DNA of 64,000 bases from Thalassomonas actiniarum (GCF_000948975.2 NZ_CP059735.1:248001-312000), one strand, 5' to 3'; shown: positions 24,951 to 35,478, counted from the stretch's first letter. Notes: generated by a model not told the origin, from the sequence alone. Program-made: numbers and translations.

Positions 24951-27026
24951 GTGAACTGGAACACATTAAAGAATACCAAAGTAAGTATTCCTATTTTACT
25001 CCTGGCGATACTGGCCATGGTGATCTTGCCTTTGCCCCCCTGGTTACTCGATAGCCTGTTTACCTTTAATATCGTCTTATCCATTATGGTGCTGCTGGTG
25101 GCGGTGTCGGCGAACAGGCCGCTGGACTTTTCTGTGTTTCCTACCGTGTTGCTGATTGCCACCCTGATGCGCCTGACCTTGAATATTGCTTCCACCCGAA
25201 TCGTGTTATTGCACGGCCATGAAGGGGGAGACAGTGCCGGTAAGGTGATCCAGGCGTTCGGTGAAGTGGTGATCGGCGGCAATTATGTGGTCGGTATGGT
25301 GGTGTTTGTGATTTTGATGATCATTAACTTTGTCGTGATCACTAAAGGTGGCGAGCGTATTTCCGAGGTGGCGGCCCGCTTTACTTTGGATGCCTTGCCG
25401 GGCAAGCAGATGGCGATCGATGCCGATTTAAATGCCGGTATTATCGACCAGCACCAGGCAAAACAGCGCCGCAGTGAGGTTTCCGGAGAAGCGGACTTTT
25501 ACGGGGCCATGGACGGTGCATCAAAATTTGTCCGCGGTGATGCGGTAGCCGGTTTGCTGATCCTGGTGATCAATTTACTCGGCGGTTTAAGTATCGGGGT
25601 GTTTCAGCATGACTTAACTGCCGGTGAAGCGTTCCAGCGTTTTGCCCTGCTGACCATAGGTGACGGCCTGGTGGCCCAGATCCCGTCGTTATTATTGGCC
25701 ACTGCCGCTGCCATTATTGTCACCCGTATCAATAGCGATGACGGTGATGTTTCCAGCCAGGTACAGCAGCAGCTGCTGGCGGCCCCGGCGGTGATCTTTA
25801 CCGCTGCCGCTGTGATGCTGGTGCTGGGTCTGGTGCCCGGCATGCCTATGATAGCGTTTTTATCTTTTGCCGCTGTTTTGGCTTTTGTCGGCTGGCGCCA
25901 GAAAAACCGTGTGGTCGCGGATGAGCCGCTGGAGCAGGCGGAAGAAATGGTGGAGGCGCTCACTAAAAAAGACGAGCCGCTGAAATGGGAAGACCTGCCG
26001 TTTATCGATTGTATGTCGGTGGAGCTGGGTTATCAGCTGATCTCTCTGGTGGATGAAAGTAAGGAAGCCGAGCTGCTCAGCCGCATCAAGGGGGTGCGCA
26101 AAACCCTGTCGGAAAAAATGGGCTTTTTGCTGCCTGAGGTCAGGGTCAAAGATAATTTAACCCTTAAACCCAATGAATACCGCATCAAGATCAGCGGCGC
26201 CAAAGTGGCCGCCGGTATGGTGAAAATGGAGGCCCTGCTGGCGATAAAATCCGGTGAAGTGTTCGGCAATCTCGACGGTGAAATCACCCGGGATCCCGCC
26301 TATAACATGGAAGCGGTGTGGATAGAGGCAGACAATAAATCTAAGGCGTTAAACCTGGGTTATTCGGTGGTGGATTGCCCGACGGTGATCGCTACCCATG
26401 TCAGTAAAATCATGCGGGAAAACCTGGGGGAAATGTTCGGCTTTAATGAAAACGAAGCTTTAGTACAAAGGTTGCGCAGTTTATCGGCTAAGCTGGCGGA
26501 AAGCTTTGATAAGGCGCTGACGGCAAACGAGCAGTTAAAGGTATTCCGCCAGTTGCTGCAGGAGCAGATTTCCCTGGCGGATATCCGCAATATCGCCACT
26601 ACCATTATCGATTCGGCGGAAACCACCAAAGATCCCGTGCTGTTATGCTCGGATATCCGCTGTACCCTAAAGCGCAGCATTATTACCCAGGCGATAGGGG
26701 ACAGAAGCCGGTTAACCACCTTTACCCTGGCGGATGAGCTGGAGCAAACCTTACTGTCGGCACTTAACCAGTCGCAACAGGAGGTGAAAGTGTCGCTGGA
26801 CAGTTTCCCGATTGATCCTACCCTGTTGAGCCAGTTGCAGCAGCGTATGCCGGCGGTGAAGGAAAAATTACAGCAGGACGGCCATCCGGCGGCGTTACTG
26901 GTGACTCCCCAGCTGCGACCTTTGCTGGCAAGGTATGCCCGCTCTTTTGCCAAAGGCTTGTCGGTACTTTCCTATAATGAAGTGCCTGAGCATATCCAGG
27001 TGGATGTGGTAGGTACCTTAGGTTAA
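24951..27026 (+). CDS. flhA: Lateral flagellar export gate protein FlhA
   Basis: A 691-residue FlhA with about eight N-terminal membrane helices. The FHIPEP-type motif region is seen (RPLDFSVFPTVLLIATLMRLTLNIASTR, TKGGERISEVAARFTLDALPGKQMAIDADLNAG), followed by the large cytoplasmic ring domain that docks chaperones and FliJ. It starts with GTG at 24951 behind an AAGAGG ribosome site. Last gene of the plus-strand run; a terminator follows. Confidence 0.96.
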   Translation: MNWNTLKNTKVSIPILLLAILAMVILPLPPWLLDSLFTFNIVLSIMVLLVAVSANRPLDFSVFPTVLLIATLMRLTLNIASTRIVLLHGHEGGDSAGKVIQAFGEVVIGGNYVVGMVVFVILMIINFVVITKGGERISEVAARFTLDALPGKQMAIDADLNAGIIDQHQAKQRRSEVSGEADFYGAMDGASKFVRGDAVAGLLILVINLLGGLSIGVFQHDLTAGEAFQRFALLTIGDGLVAQIPSLLLATAAAIIVTRINSDDGDVSSQVQQQLLAAPAVIFTAAAVMLVLGLVPGMPMIAFLSFAAVLAFVGWRQKNRVVADEPLEQAEEMVEALTKKDEPLKWEDLPFIDCMSVELGYQLISLVDESKEAELLSRIKGVRKTLSEKMGFLLPEVRVKDNLTLKPNEYRIKISGAKVAAGMVKMEALLAIKSGEVFGNLDGEITRDPAYNMEAVWIEADNKSKALNLGYSVVDCPTVIATHVSKIMRENLGEMFGFNENEALVQRLRSLSAKLAESFDKALTANEQLKVFRQLLQEQISLADIRNIATTIIDSAETTKDPVLLCSDIRCTLKRSIITQAIGDRSRLTTFTLADELEQTLLSALNQSQQEVKVSLDSFPIDPTLLSQLQQRMPAVKEKLQQDGHPAALLVTPQLRPLLARYARSFAKGLSVLSYNEVPEHIQVDVVGTLG

Positions 27027-27036
27027 GCAATCAGGC

Positions 27037-27065
27037 GCAGGCAAGTGACAGGCTTGCCTGCTTTT
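27037..27065 (+). terminator. Rho-independent terminator after flhA
   Basis: A perfect 9-bp stem GCAGGCAAG / CTTGCCTGC with a 7-base loop, followed by TTTT, eleven bases after the flhA stop. It also faces the convergent gene at 27076. Confidence 0.85.
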
Positions 27066-27075
27066 GGGGAAAATA

Positions 27076-27366
27076 TTAAACCAGCAGGAAAAAGCGGAAG
27101 ATAAAAATCGCCAGTAAAAAGCAGCAGCCGATCACCGGATAAATAATATAGCTGTCGTTATTGCGCCGGGTAAAACGCAGCACGATTTTGACCAGCAGGA
27201 CATTATAGAGGATCAAAAAGGCGGTCATTAAAATGCCGCCGGATAAGTTGACCCCGGATAAGCCGTTGAAGCACATGAAGATTAAAACATAGTCAGCCAG
27301 AATCATATAAAGCATCAGCTTATGTAACCATCTATGCTGTTTTTGATTAATATAATTCACTGACAT
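27076..27366 (-). CDS. Small three-helix membrane protein, unknown
   Basis: A 96-residue protein with three predicted membrane helices (about 17-35, 43-64 and 75-95) and a short basic loop FTRRNNDS. I do not recognise a family. Composition and codon use resemble neighbours, and it is convergent with flhA. Its start codon follows an AT-rich intergenic region. No function can be assigned. Confidence 0.6.
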   Translation of the reverse strand: MSVNYINQKQHRWLHKLMLYMILADYVLIFMCFNGLSGVNLSGGILMTAFLILYNVLLVKIVLRFTRRNNDSYIIYPVIGCCFLLAIFIFRFFLLV

Positions 27367-27783
27367 TTTTTAATTGCTAAAAGTACTTATACAAAGCGGA
27401 AAAAAATTTACAAAACTTTAATTGTTTTGTAATTAAATGGCGGATATTTATGATCTCAGCTAGCGCTGCTTTATTGCACTTATCTGTATTAGCCTATCAG
27501 ATAAAAATCAAGGATATAAGTTGTTTGTTATGACAAATGCCGAAATTTAATTGACCATTTGGTCATCTTTTTTTGATTCATTCTTGGGCTTCTTTTCAAA
27601 TCTGTTGTAGTATCTGGGTGCTGAGAATGCGAGGAGCATGATCAACTTTTAGTTCGTTAACTAGTCCGTTAACCAGCTAGTTAACAGCGAAAGCCCGCTA
27701 TAAATAAGAGATAAATCTCAGCTTGTTTATTATAGTTATAGCCCCGGCTTGCGATATCAAAAATTTATACTGGAGCTCTATTG
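27367..27783. promoter_or_regulatory. Gene-free 417-bp region upstream of the chemoreceptor
   Basis: AT-rich DNA between two divergent genes. The clearest structure is a perfect 9-bp inverted repeat GTTAACTAG / CTAGTTAAC at 27656-27685, with a third GTTAAC in its 12-base spacer, roughly 100 bases upstream of the MCP start; it could be an operator. I see no convincing ORF or flagellar sigma28 promoter. Confidence 0.4.
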
Positions 27784-29700
27784 ATGCAGTTCGCGAATTT
27801 ATCGATAAAATTGAAATTCTCTCTGACCATCTTAATTGCGGTATTACTTACCTCTAGCCTGGTCGGCTATATGGGCCATCAAGATGCGAAAGATATGCTG
27901 ATTGACAGCATGGAACATAAAGAGCTACCCAATATCCTGAAAAGGATCCGTAACCAGGTGGATAAGGAAATCAGTCTGATGCAGGCGACGGTCAACCAGA
28001 TTGGCGATGATCTTTTCATTCATGAATTGCTGGATCAGGGCAAGTTAAAAGAAAATGAAGACTTGCTGGTCAGGCATTTAGATAAAATTAAAAACCAGCA
28101 TAAGCTGATCAATGCTTCTTTTGCCGATAAACAAACCGATCGTTATTGGAATGATAAAGGCTTTTTGCGGGTGTTAAGCAGCCCTGTGGATGACTGGTAT
28201 TTTGCTTTTGTCGCCTCGGGTAATGCCAGTTCTAAAAGTTTGTTTACCGAAGACGGTATCACTAAACTATTCGTTAACTTTCAGCAGGTAAATGGCCGGG
28301 GCCTGGCGGGGGTAGGTAAACCTGTCACCGAGGTGGTGGAATTACTTAACCGTAATAAAATCGAACAGTCCGGTTTTGTCTTTTTAACCGACAGCCAGGG
28401 CGTAGTGAAGATACATAAAGACAGCAGTAAGCTGGATAAAGCCGATATTAAAAAGCTTTATGGCAGTGACGTGAACCGGAAGTTGATCAATAAAAAAGAG
28501 TTTACCCTGGTTGAAGCGGAAGTGGCGGGTGAAGATGTGATTCTGGCATCCAGCTATATTGAAAGCGCCGACTGGTATGTGGTGGCCGAGGTACCGAAGA
28601 ATGAAGTTTTTGCCAAAATAGATTCGGCGGCCAATACCGCGATTCTTACCATTTTACTGGCGCTGGCGGGGTTTGGTGCTTTAGGGTTCTTCCTGGCAGG
28701 CACTATGACCAAGCCGATAGATTTGCTGGCGAAAGAATTTACCCGTTTAGGGCAGGCGGACGGCGATTTGTCGGTGCGGTTAAATACTCAAAAATCTCCT
28801 GAATTGCAGCGGCTTGAGCAGGGGTTTAATAACTTTGTCGAGAAAATTTCCGATACCGTTGAGCAGCTGGCAACCACCAGTAAGGCCCTGAGGGCGGAAG
28901 CCCGGGCGGTCTCTGAATCCGCGGAGAAATCCCTGACCAGCGGCCAGACGCAGTCGGGTAAAACCACAGAGCTGGCTACGGCAATCCATCAAATGTCGGT
29001 GGCGATCAGCGAAGTAGCCAATAATGCTTCCCAGGCCTCGACTACGGCAGACACCTTGGATAATACCATACAGCATGGCCGTACTGTGGTGGATGATACC
29101 CGGGGCAGTATCCTGGAACTATCGGAAGAAATGTCATCTGCTTCCCTGGTGGTTAAAGATGTGGCCGATAAAACCGAGTCTATCGGCTCGGTACTGGATG
29201 TGATCCGCAGTATCTCCGAGCAAACCAACTTGCTGGCGTTAAATGCCGCGATAGAGGCGGCCCGGGCCGGTGAGCAGGGGCGAGGTTTTGCCGTGGTTGC
29301 AGATGAAGTTCGGGTGCTGGCGCAGCGTACCAGTGATTCCACCAATGAAATTCAGGAAAATATCAACCAGCTGCGCAGCGAGGCCACCAAGGCGGTGACC
29401 GCGATGAAAAATTCTGAAGTGAAATCTCATTCCGGCGCCGAATCGGCGGAAAAATCCCAGCAGACCCTGGTCAATATCGTGGAAAATGTCACGCAAATGC
29501 GCGATCTCAATATCCAGGTGGCCACGGCAACCGAACAGCAGGCGGCGGTTTCCAACGATATTAACCGTAATATTACCGATATCCAGGACCAAACCAATTT
29601 GAATCTGGCGGAATCGGATAATATGGCACAGGTCAGCTTGCGTATTTCCGAGCTGGCAATGCAGCTGGATCAGCTGGTGCATTCTTTTGGTAAGAAATAA
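27784..29700 (+). CDS. Methyl-accepting chemotaxis protein
   Basis: A 638-residue chemoreceptor. It has an N-terminal membrane helix (about 11-29) and a periplasmic Cache-like sensor domain of about 260 residues with a WYFAFVASG / [11 protein letters not shown] pattern. A second membrane helix lies near 287-305, followed by a HAMP-like linker. The methylation/signalling coiled coil has the conserved hairpin tip [32 protein letters not shown]. The ATG at 27784 is preferred over the adjoining TTG. There is no NWETF-type C-terminal CheR/CheB tether. It probably feeds the polar or lateral motor through CheA encoded elsewhere; ligand unknown. Confidence 0.93.
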   Translation: MQFANLSIKLKFSLTILIAVLLTSSLVGYMGHQDAKDMLIDSMEHKELPNILKRIRNQVDKEISLMQATVNQIGDDLFIHELLDQGKLKENEDLLVRHLDKIKNQHKLINASFADKQTDRYWNDKGFLRVLSSPVDDWYFAFVASGNASSKSLFTEDGITKLFVNFQQVNGRGLAGVGKPVTEVVELLNRNKIEQSGFVFLTDSQGVVKIHKDSSKLDKADIKKLYGSDVNRKLINKKEFTLVEAEVAGEDVILASSYIESADWYVVAEVPKNEVFAKIDSAANTAILTILLALAGFGALGFFLAGTMTKPIDLLAKEFTRLGQADGDLSVRLNTQKSPELQRLEQGFNNFVEKISDTVEQLATTSKALRAEARAVSESAEKSLTSGQTQSGKTTELATAIHQMSVAISEVANNASQASTTADTLDNTIQHGRTVVDDTRGSILELSEEMSSASLVVKDVADKTESIGSVLDVIRSISEQTNLLALNAAIEAARAGEQGRGFAVVADEVRVLAQRTSDSTNEIQENINQLRSEATKAVTAMKNSEVKSHSGAESAEKSQQTLVNIVENVTQMRDLNIQVATATEQQAAVSNDINRNITDIQDQTNLNLAESDNMAQVSLRISELAMQLDQLVHSFGKK

Positions 29701-29716
29701 GCGTTCAGTTATCGCC

Positions 29717-29741
29717 TTCCGGCAGCAAATGGCTGCCGGAA
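29717..29741 (+). terminator. Hairpin after chemoreceptor gene
   Basis: A perfect 10-bp stem TTCCGGCAGC / GCTGCCGGAA with a 5-base loop, 16 bases after the MCP stop. The following tract is only moderately T-rich. Confidence 0.55.
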
Positions 29742-29853
29742 CTTCATAATATAGGGATTGAAAATAAACAGGAGCATATAGACTAATATATAAGGAATAT
29801 TTCATGTAGGGATACCTGGCTTTTATGCAAGGGGAATAAAGGTTTATCTCTTT

Positions 29854-31986
29854 ATGGCGATATCCAATATTAAAACCCGTATCCTGGTATTTGTCGTCTT
29901 CTTTGAGCTTATCGCTTACAGCACCATTCAGCTGTTTAACCACTACAGCTATAAAAACGAATTACTGCAACTGAATAACCAGGCAATCGAGCAAACCTTT
30001 GCCGCCAGCATCGCCAAGATCAATAACCTGACCCGTTTGATGGAACGTAATGTTATCGATCTGGCCATTGCCGGTGAAAACCTGTTTTTACTGAAAAAGC
30101 AGCAACAACTGGCCATGGAGGTGATTGAGGCCAGGGTGGAAGATATCCTGGTGAATAATTTCAGCAATTTTCCCGAAGCCATAGGCGGCGGTATCTGGTA
30201 TGAGCCTTATATTTTTGATAAAGCCGTCCGTTATTTTGGTCCCTATGCCTACCAGGGGCGTTTAAAGGTTGAGTTTAGCTGGGAGCTGAATACCCCGGAA
30301 TATGATTATCATCACCAGGACTGGTATACCCAGGCCTCCCGGCATGGTTGGGGCCGGGAGCAAAAGCGTGTAAAACCTATTTTTTGGACACCTCCCTATT
30401 ATGACGATGCCGGCAGCTATAGTTTAATGATGACTGTGGATGCGGTGATGTATGACCATGAACAAAAAGAAATAGGGCTGGCAACCGTCGACTGGTCATT
30501 AAAAGAGCTCACCGGTTTTTTGGAAAGTGTCAGGGTATCGGTGAATTCGTTTCCGTTTTTAATTCATGTACAGTCGGAGCAGTTTTTAAGTTACCCGAAA
30601 GCTCCCGGGTTGGTGATGCAAAGTGCGCGGCAACTTCCCTGGGGCCGGCAGGTGTTGGCTGACAAACAAAGCGGGCAATTCTCCACCCTGGCAAGCCAGG
30701 TTATCGACAAGGTCTTATATAATATCTATTTTTACCGGACACAAGACGGCTTTATCTTTGGTTCTTTGAGCCCGGTATCGGATATGGAGCAGGAAGTTAA
30801 CAACATTACCACGGTGACTTTACTGGCGGGAACCGCGATAGGGGCGGGATTTATCATCATGATGATCGTCCTGATCCGTTTTCTTTTCTCACCTTTTGAT
30901 AAGGTGCTGGCGCTGATCAAGCACTCTATTACCCATAAAAGCCATGGTGAAGGGGTGGTGATCAAGCCGATCCATTACCCACAAACCAATGAATTTACCC
31001 CGATTATCAAGGCACTGGATGATGTTTACCATCAAATCACCGCCTACATGTCTGAAATTGTTGAAAGCAATGAACAGCTTTCCCGCTCAAAGAAAGAAGT
31101 GTACCAGCTTAATGAGGCGCTGGAAGATAAGGTCCGGCTCAGGACGCAGCAGCTGGCGATAAAAACTGAAGAAGCACTGCTATCGCTGGAGCAGCTGAAA
31201 AGTACCCAGCAACAATTAATAGAACAGGAAAAACACGCCGGATTAGGGCGCCTGGTTGCCGGTGTTGCCCATGAAATCAATACCCCGTTAGGCATAGCGG
31301 TAACGGCGGCGTCGAATATGGAAGAGGGAATTCATCAGGTCTACCATGATCTTGAAGCGGGCAAACTGAGCAAAAGTGACTTCGCCTTGAGCAAACAGCT
31401 GTTGGCAGAAAATGCGACCTTATTGCTGGCTAATTTGAAACGGGCCTCCAACCTGATTGCCAACTTCAAGCAGGTAGCGGCGGACCAGGCATCCGATGAA
31501 TTTTGCTGTTTTAACCTGGCAAACTATATCAATAAAATTATCAGCTCGTTATCACCAAAAATTAGCCACAGCCACCATAACATCCGGTTTGAATGCAGTA
31601 AAAAGGATCTGGAAATTTATTCCATCCCCGGGGTGTTAGTGCAAATTATCACCAATATCGTCGACAATGCCCTGGAACATGCGTTCTCCACAGAGCAGGC
31701 CGGTAACATCACAGTAAATGTCAGTGAAGCCGGGGAAAATATTCTCTTGCAGATCACAGATGATGGCATCGGCATGTCTGGTGAGACGGCAGCGCTTATT
31801 TTTGATCCTTTCTTTACCACCTCAAGAAAAAGCGGCAGCTGTGGCTTGGGCATGCATATCGTCTATAACCTGATCACCCAACAGCTTAAGGGCAGGATAG
31901 AGTGTCGTAGCGCCCCCGGCCAGGGGAGCAGTTTTTTGATCACTTTGCCTAAAGGCAGTGATAGCCCGAGTTCGTCCTCCAGTTAA
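29854..31986 (+). CDS. Sensor histidine kinase with periplasmic Cache-like domain
   Basis: A 710-residue membrane histidine kinase. An N-terminal membrane helix (9-28) and a large periplasmic region come first; EYDYHHQDWYTQASRHGWGREQKRVKPIFWTPPYYDDAGSYSLMM is the typical dCache ligand-pocket stretch. A second helix near 322-345, a HAMP-like segment and a coiled coil follow. The phosphoacceptor H-box is LVAGVAHEINTPLG and the ATPase domain has IVDNALEHAF (N box), ITDDGIGMSG (G1) and SCGLGMHIVYNLI (G2). No response regulator is adjacent; the next gene is a PAS-sigma54 activator without a receiver. Ligand unknown. Confidence 0.92.
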   Translation: MAISNIKTRILVFVVFFELIAYSTIQLFNHYSYKNELLQLNNQAIEQTFAASIAKINNLTRLMERNVIDLAIAGENLFLLKKQQQLAMEVIEARVEDILVNNFSNFPEAIGGGIWYEPYIFDKAVRYFGPYAYQGRLKVEFSWELNTPEYDYHHQDWYTQASRHGWGREQKRVKPIFWTPPYYDDAGSYSLMMTVDAVMYDHEQKEIGLATVDWSLKELTGFLESVRVSVNSFPFLIHVQSEQFLSYPKAPGLVMQSARQLPWGRQVLADKQSGQFSTLASQVIDKVLYNIYFYRTQDGFIFGSLSPVSDMEQEVNNITTVTLLAGTAIGAGFIIMMIVLIRFLFSPFDKVLALIKHSITHKSHGEGVVIKPIHYPQTNEFTPIIKALDDVYHQITAYMSEIVESNEQLSRSKKEVYQLNEALEDKVRLRTQQLAIKTEEALLSLEQLKSTQQQLIEQEKHAGLGRLVAGVAHEINTPLGIAVTAASNMEEGIHQVYHDLEAGKLSKSDFALSKQLLAENATLLLANLKRASNLIANFKQVAADQASDEFCCFNLANYINKIISSLSPKISHSHHNIRFECSKKDLEIYSIPGVLVQIITNIVDNALEHAFSTEQAGNITVNVSEAGENILLQITDDGIGMSGETAALIFDPFFTTSRKSGSCGLGMHIVYNLITQQLKGRIECRSAPGQGSSFLITLPKGSDSPSSSSS

Positions 31987-32100
31987 GTGCTGGTACTAAG
32001 TACTTGTATTCGCTAATGGGAACGGCTTAAAATTAGCCCTCGAAATATCGTGGCCTGTATTGATGTGCTTAACTTGCATGTGGCAGGGCCGGCGGGGAAA

Positions 32101-33531
32101 ATGATGAAAGACAATATTAAACATTATCTGGCAGACTCACAGTTGCTGCTTAATGCCGTTGGCGAAGGCATTTATGGTTTTGACCGTGAAGGCAATGCCG
32201 TGTTTATCAATCCCGCGGCGGAGAACATGACCGGCTGGTGCGCCGAGGAATTATTGGGGAAAAACATCCACCAGTATCATCATCACAGTTATGCCGATAA
32301 CACCCCTTATCCCGCCGCCGAATGTAAAATTTACGGTACTTTACAAGACGGTGTCAGCCGCCATGTGACCGGGGAGGTATTCTGGCGCAAAGACGGCTCA
32401 AGCTTCCCGGTGGAATATACCACGACCCCGGTTTTTAAAAATAATGAAGTGATAGGCGCGGTTGCCGTATTTCGCGATGTCAGTGAACAATTACAAACCG
32501 AGAGCGATTTGAGAAATGCACTGCAAGAGGTGCAGCAGTTAACGGAGCAGTTACAGGCGGAAAATACTTACCTGCAAAATGAATTGCACCAGGAATGGTC
32601 GGCGGCCGGACTGGTGGGGGAAAGCGCGCCGCTGAAGGAGATGCTGGAGCAACTGGAGCTGGTGGCTAAAACCGACAGTACGGTACTCATTCTCGGAGAG
32701 AACGGCACCGGCAAGGAGTTGGTGGCGCGTAATATCCATAGTTTAAGCCTGCGCAATAAATCTCCCCTGGTGCGGGTTAATTGTGCCGCTTTTACCTCGA
32801 GCCTGCTGGAGTCTGAGCTTTTCGGCCATGAAAAAGGTGCCTTCACCGGCGCCAGCGAGCGGCGCAAAGGACGTTTTGAACTGGCCAACAAAGGCACCTT
32901 GTTTCTGGATGAAATCGGCGAATTGTCTATGGCGGCACAAAGTAAACTGCTCAGGGTGCTACAGGAGCAGGAATTTGAACGGGTTGGCGGTAATGAGACC
33001 ATAAAGGTCGATATCCGCATCATTGCCGCCACCAACCGGGATCTGTTGAAAATGGTTGAGCAGGGGGACTTTCGTATCGATTTATACTACAGGTTAAATG
33101 TCTTTCCGATACATATCCCGGCGTTAAGAAAGCGCCCGCAAGATATCCCGGCTTTATGCCAGGTGATTATCGGCAAGCTGAACAGCAAGCTGGGGAAAAA
33201 TATCCAGGCGATCAGCAACAGCAGTTTGAAAATGTTGGCTCAGTACCATTGGCCCGGCAATATCCGGGAGTTGCAGAACCTGTTGGAGCGGGAAGCGATT
33301 TTAACCCGGGGAGATATACTCGATTTTAAACATAAGCTGGTTGCGGATCCGGGCAACCAGGCAGAGGCATTTGAGTCGCTGGCCATGGCGGAAAAGCGCC
33401 ATATTTGTGCGGTGCTTGAAGCCTGTCACTGGCAGATAGGTGGCGATAATGGTGCCGCCAAGGTATTGGGGGTGCCCGACAGCACGCTGCGCTCAAAAAT
33501 GAAAAAACTGGCGATAATGCGTCCCGCTTAA
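32101..33531 (+). CDS. PAS-domain sigma54-dependent transcriptional activator
   Basis: A sigma54 activator of about 476 residues: an N-terminal PAS domain (LLLNAVGEGIYGFDREGNAVFINPAAENMTGW to AVAVFRDVSEQ), a coiled-coil linker, an AAA+ domain with Walker A GENGTGKE, GAFTGASERRKGRFE and LFLDEIGELSMAAQSKLLRVLQE, and a C-terminal Fis helix-turn-helix (GDNGAAKVLGVPDSTLRSKMKKL). The frame is open to a GTG at 32050, but the tandem ATGs at 32101/32104 follow GGCGGGGAAA and begin the usual region. A small-molecule, haem or redox signal probably acts through PAS. It follows the histidine kinase by about 115 bases; no receiver domain is present. Confidence 0.92.
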   Translation: MMKDNIKHYLADSQLLLNAVGEGIYGFDREGNAVFINPAAENMTGWCAEELLGKNIHQYHHHSYADNTPYPAAECKIYGTLQDGVSRHVTGEVFWRKDGSSFPVEYTTTPVFKNNEVIGAVAVFRDVSEQLQTESDLRNALQEVQQLTEQLQAENTYLQNELHQEWSAAGLVGESAPLKEMLEQLELVAKTDSTVLILGENGTGKELVARNIHSLSLRNKSPLVRVNCAAFTSSLLESELFGHEKGAFTGASERRKGRFELANKGTLFLDEIGELSMAAQSKLLRVLQEQEFERVGGNETIKVDIRIIAATNRDLLKMVEQGDFRIDLYYRLNVFPIHIPALRKRPQDIPALCQVIIGKLNSKLGKNIQAISNSSLKMLAQYHWPGNIRELQNLLEREAILTRGDILDFKHKLVADPGNQAEAFESLAMAEKRHICAVLEACHWQIGGDNGAAKVLGVPDSTLRSKMKKLAIMRPA

Positions 33532-33565
33532 TCCCGAAGATACAAGAGATAAAACAGAAGCAAGG

Positions 33566-33606
33566 CCACGATATATCGCGCATCCGCGAAATATCGTGGT
33601 TTTTTT
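33566..33606 (+). terminator. Strong Rho-independent terminator
   Basis: A long near-perfect stem built on CCACGATAT / ATATCGTGG with inner CGCG pairing, followed by seven Ts, 35 bases after the sigma54 activator stop. Confidence 0.9.
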
Positions 33607-33726
33607 ACAAGCTTAAACCGGACGCTATTATATTTGTTGTTATTAAATCAATGGGATAGCTTTGTCTGTTTATCTGGCATTGAAATTGCTGTTAGGCTGC
33701 AAAATGTTTGATGTAAGCAGTAAACC

Positions 33727-35109
33727 ATGAAGTTCGATTTTAAAGAAGAAGATCTCATCATTAAACCCTATAAAACCCAGGGGCCCGTCTATATCCGCCA
33801 GCAAAAAGGCTTGTTTCAAAAAATACGGCGTTATACCGGTCTGATTTTTGTGCTGTTATTTGTTTTGTTGCCCTGGATAACTTACCAGGGCAAGCAGGCT
33901 ATTTTACTGGATATCGGCAAGCAGCAGTTTCACTTTTTTAGCATTACCCTGTTTCCGCAAGATTTCACTTTGCTGGCCTGGCTGTTGATGATCGCGGCTT
34001 TTTTGCTGTTTTTTATTACTACCTGGCTCGGGCGTATCTGGTGCGGTTACCTGTGCCCGCAAACGGTTTGGTCTTTTACCTATATCTGGATCGAGGAAAA
34101 AATTGAAGGGACCCGCAATCAAAGAATACGTCTGGATAAAAGCCCTCTGAGTGCAGGCAAGGTGGGGAAAAAACTGCTTAAGCACGGTATCTGGTTAATG
34201 CTGGCTTTTCTGACCGCTACGACTTTTATTACTTATTTTGTGCCGGCTATAAGCTTGTATAACGGCCTGCTTGAACTGGAATGGTCCGGTCTGGTGACAT
34301 TTTGGGTGAGCTTTTTTACTTTATGTACCTATGGCAATGCCGGCTGGGTCAGGGAGAAAATGTGTATTTATTTTTGTCCTTATTCCAGGTTCCAGTCAGC
34401 GATGTTTGATCAGGATACCTTGCTGGTGGCTTATGATAAAAAACGTGGTGAAAACCGTGGTGCCCGCAGACGTAAGGAAGACCCCCGCCAGCTGGGCCTG
34501 GGTGATTGTGTTGACTGTAACTTATGTGTGGAAGTGTGTCCCGCCGGGATAGATATCCGCAACGGCCTGCAATATGAGTGCATTAACTGCGGTGCCTGTA
34601 TCGATGCCTGTGATCAAACCATGGATAAATTCGGTTATGCCAAAGGGCTGATTTCCTATACCAGTGAAAATGCCCTGGCTGGGAAGAAAGCCCCGCTATT
34701 GCGTCCGAAAATCTTAGGTTACGGCGGCTTGTCGATATTTTTCGTGGTTTTGATGGGCATTACCATGTATGCCAGGGTGCCGGTGGAAGTGTCTGTGCTG
34801 CGGGATCGTAATGTCCTGTACCGCACCAACTACCTGGATGAGGTGGAAAACAGTTATCAGCTCAAGCTGATCAATAAATCACAGCATGCGCAGCGTTATC
34901 AACTGGCTGTGCTTGGGGTTGATGAGGTTAAAAGCAGTGTTACTAAGCCGATAACAGTGGCGGCGGGTGAAATGTTAAGTGTACCTGTGACGCTGACGGT
35001 GGCAAGGGAGCATATCAAGCATAAGGTCACTAATTTGCAGTTTGTGATCCAGGCGGAAAATAATGCCGAGATCCATTTGTTAAAAGAAACCCGTTTCTAT
35101 TCTGATTAG
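33727..35109 (+). CDS. ccoG: Cytochrome c oxidase accessory protein CcoG
   Basis: A 460-residue CcoG (RdxA/FixG) membrane ferredoxin needed for copper handling during cbb3 oxidase assembly. It has several membrane helices, the N-terminal WCGYLCPQTVW motif, two 4Fe-4S motifs (CVDCNLCVEVCP and CINCGACIDAC) and a C-terminal periplasmic Ig-like domain. The cbb3 structural genes ccoNOPQ are not in this window. Single gene bounded by hairpins on both sides. Confidence 0.95.
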   Translation: MKFDFKEEDLIIKPYKTQGPVYIRQQKGLFQKIRRYTGLIFVLLFVLLPWITYQGKQAILLDIGKQQFHFFSITLFPQDFTLLAWLLMIAAFLLFFITTWLGRIWCGYLCPQTVWSFTYIWIEEKIEGTRNQRIRLDKSPLSAGKVGKKLLKHGIWLMLAFLTATTFITYFVPAISLYNGLLELEWSGLVTFWVSFFTLCTYGNAGWVREKMCIYFCPYSRFQSAMFDQDTLLVAYDKKRGENRGARRRKEDPRQLGLGDCVDCNLCVEVCPAGIDIRNGLQYECINCGACIDACDQTMDKFGYAKGLISYTSENALAGKKAPLLRPKILGYGGLSIFFVVLMGITMYARVPVEVSVLRDRNVLYRTNYLDEVENSYQLKLINKSQHAQRYQLAVLGVDEVKSSVTKPITVAAGEMLSVPVTLTVAREHIKHKVTNLQFVIQAENNAEIHLLKETRFYSD

Positions 35110-35132
35110 CGGCTTTCGTTCAAGGTTCAAAT

Positions 35133-35157
35133 GCGGTGCCGGATTTTTCGGCACCGC
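35133..35157. terminator. Hairpin between convergent ccoG and azlD
   Basis: A perfect 9-bp stem GCGGTGCCG / CGGCACCGC with a 7-base T-rich loop in the 57-base gap between convergent genes. No U-tract follows, so stop strength is uncertain. Confidence 0.55.
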
Positions 35158-35166
35158 TAACGGTGA

Positions 35167-35478
35167 TCAAAGATAGATCTTGAGCAGGGTAAAGACGGTT
35201 AAGCTCACCCCCAGGGTCAGGTAGACATTTTTAAATTTTAATGCCAGCAGCACGGCAATGCTTGCCGAGATCAGGTAGGGATTTTGCGCCGAAATATTCA
35301 GCTGCCCGTCCCGGACAAAGATGATGGGCACCCAGATAGCGGTGAGTACAGCCGGTGCGCTGAAACTTAAAAAGTGCTCCATTTTCGGGCCTAACTTGAC
35401 CGGCAGTGAAGGGTGCAGAAACAGGTAACGGGTCAGGAAGGTGATGCCGGCCAGCAATAGGATAGTCAATAAAGTCAT
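35167..35478 (-). CDS. azlD: Branched-chain amino acid exporter small subunit AzlD
   Basis: A 103-residue, four-helix membrane protein of the AzlD family: ITFLTRYLFL, FLSFSAPAVLTAIWVPIIF and YLISASIAVLLALKFKN match the family pattern. With AzlC it exports branched-chain amino acids or their analogues. It overlaps azlC by 4 bases. Confidence 0.9.
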   Translation of the reverse strand: MTLLTILLLAGITFLTRYLFLHPSLPVKLGPKMEHFLSFSAPAVLTAIWVPIIFVRDGQLNISAQNPYLISASIAVLLALKFKNVYLTLGVSLTVFTLLKIYL

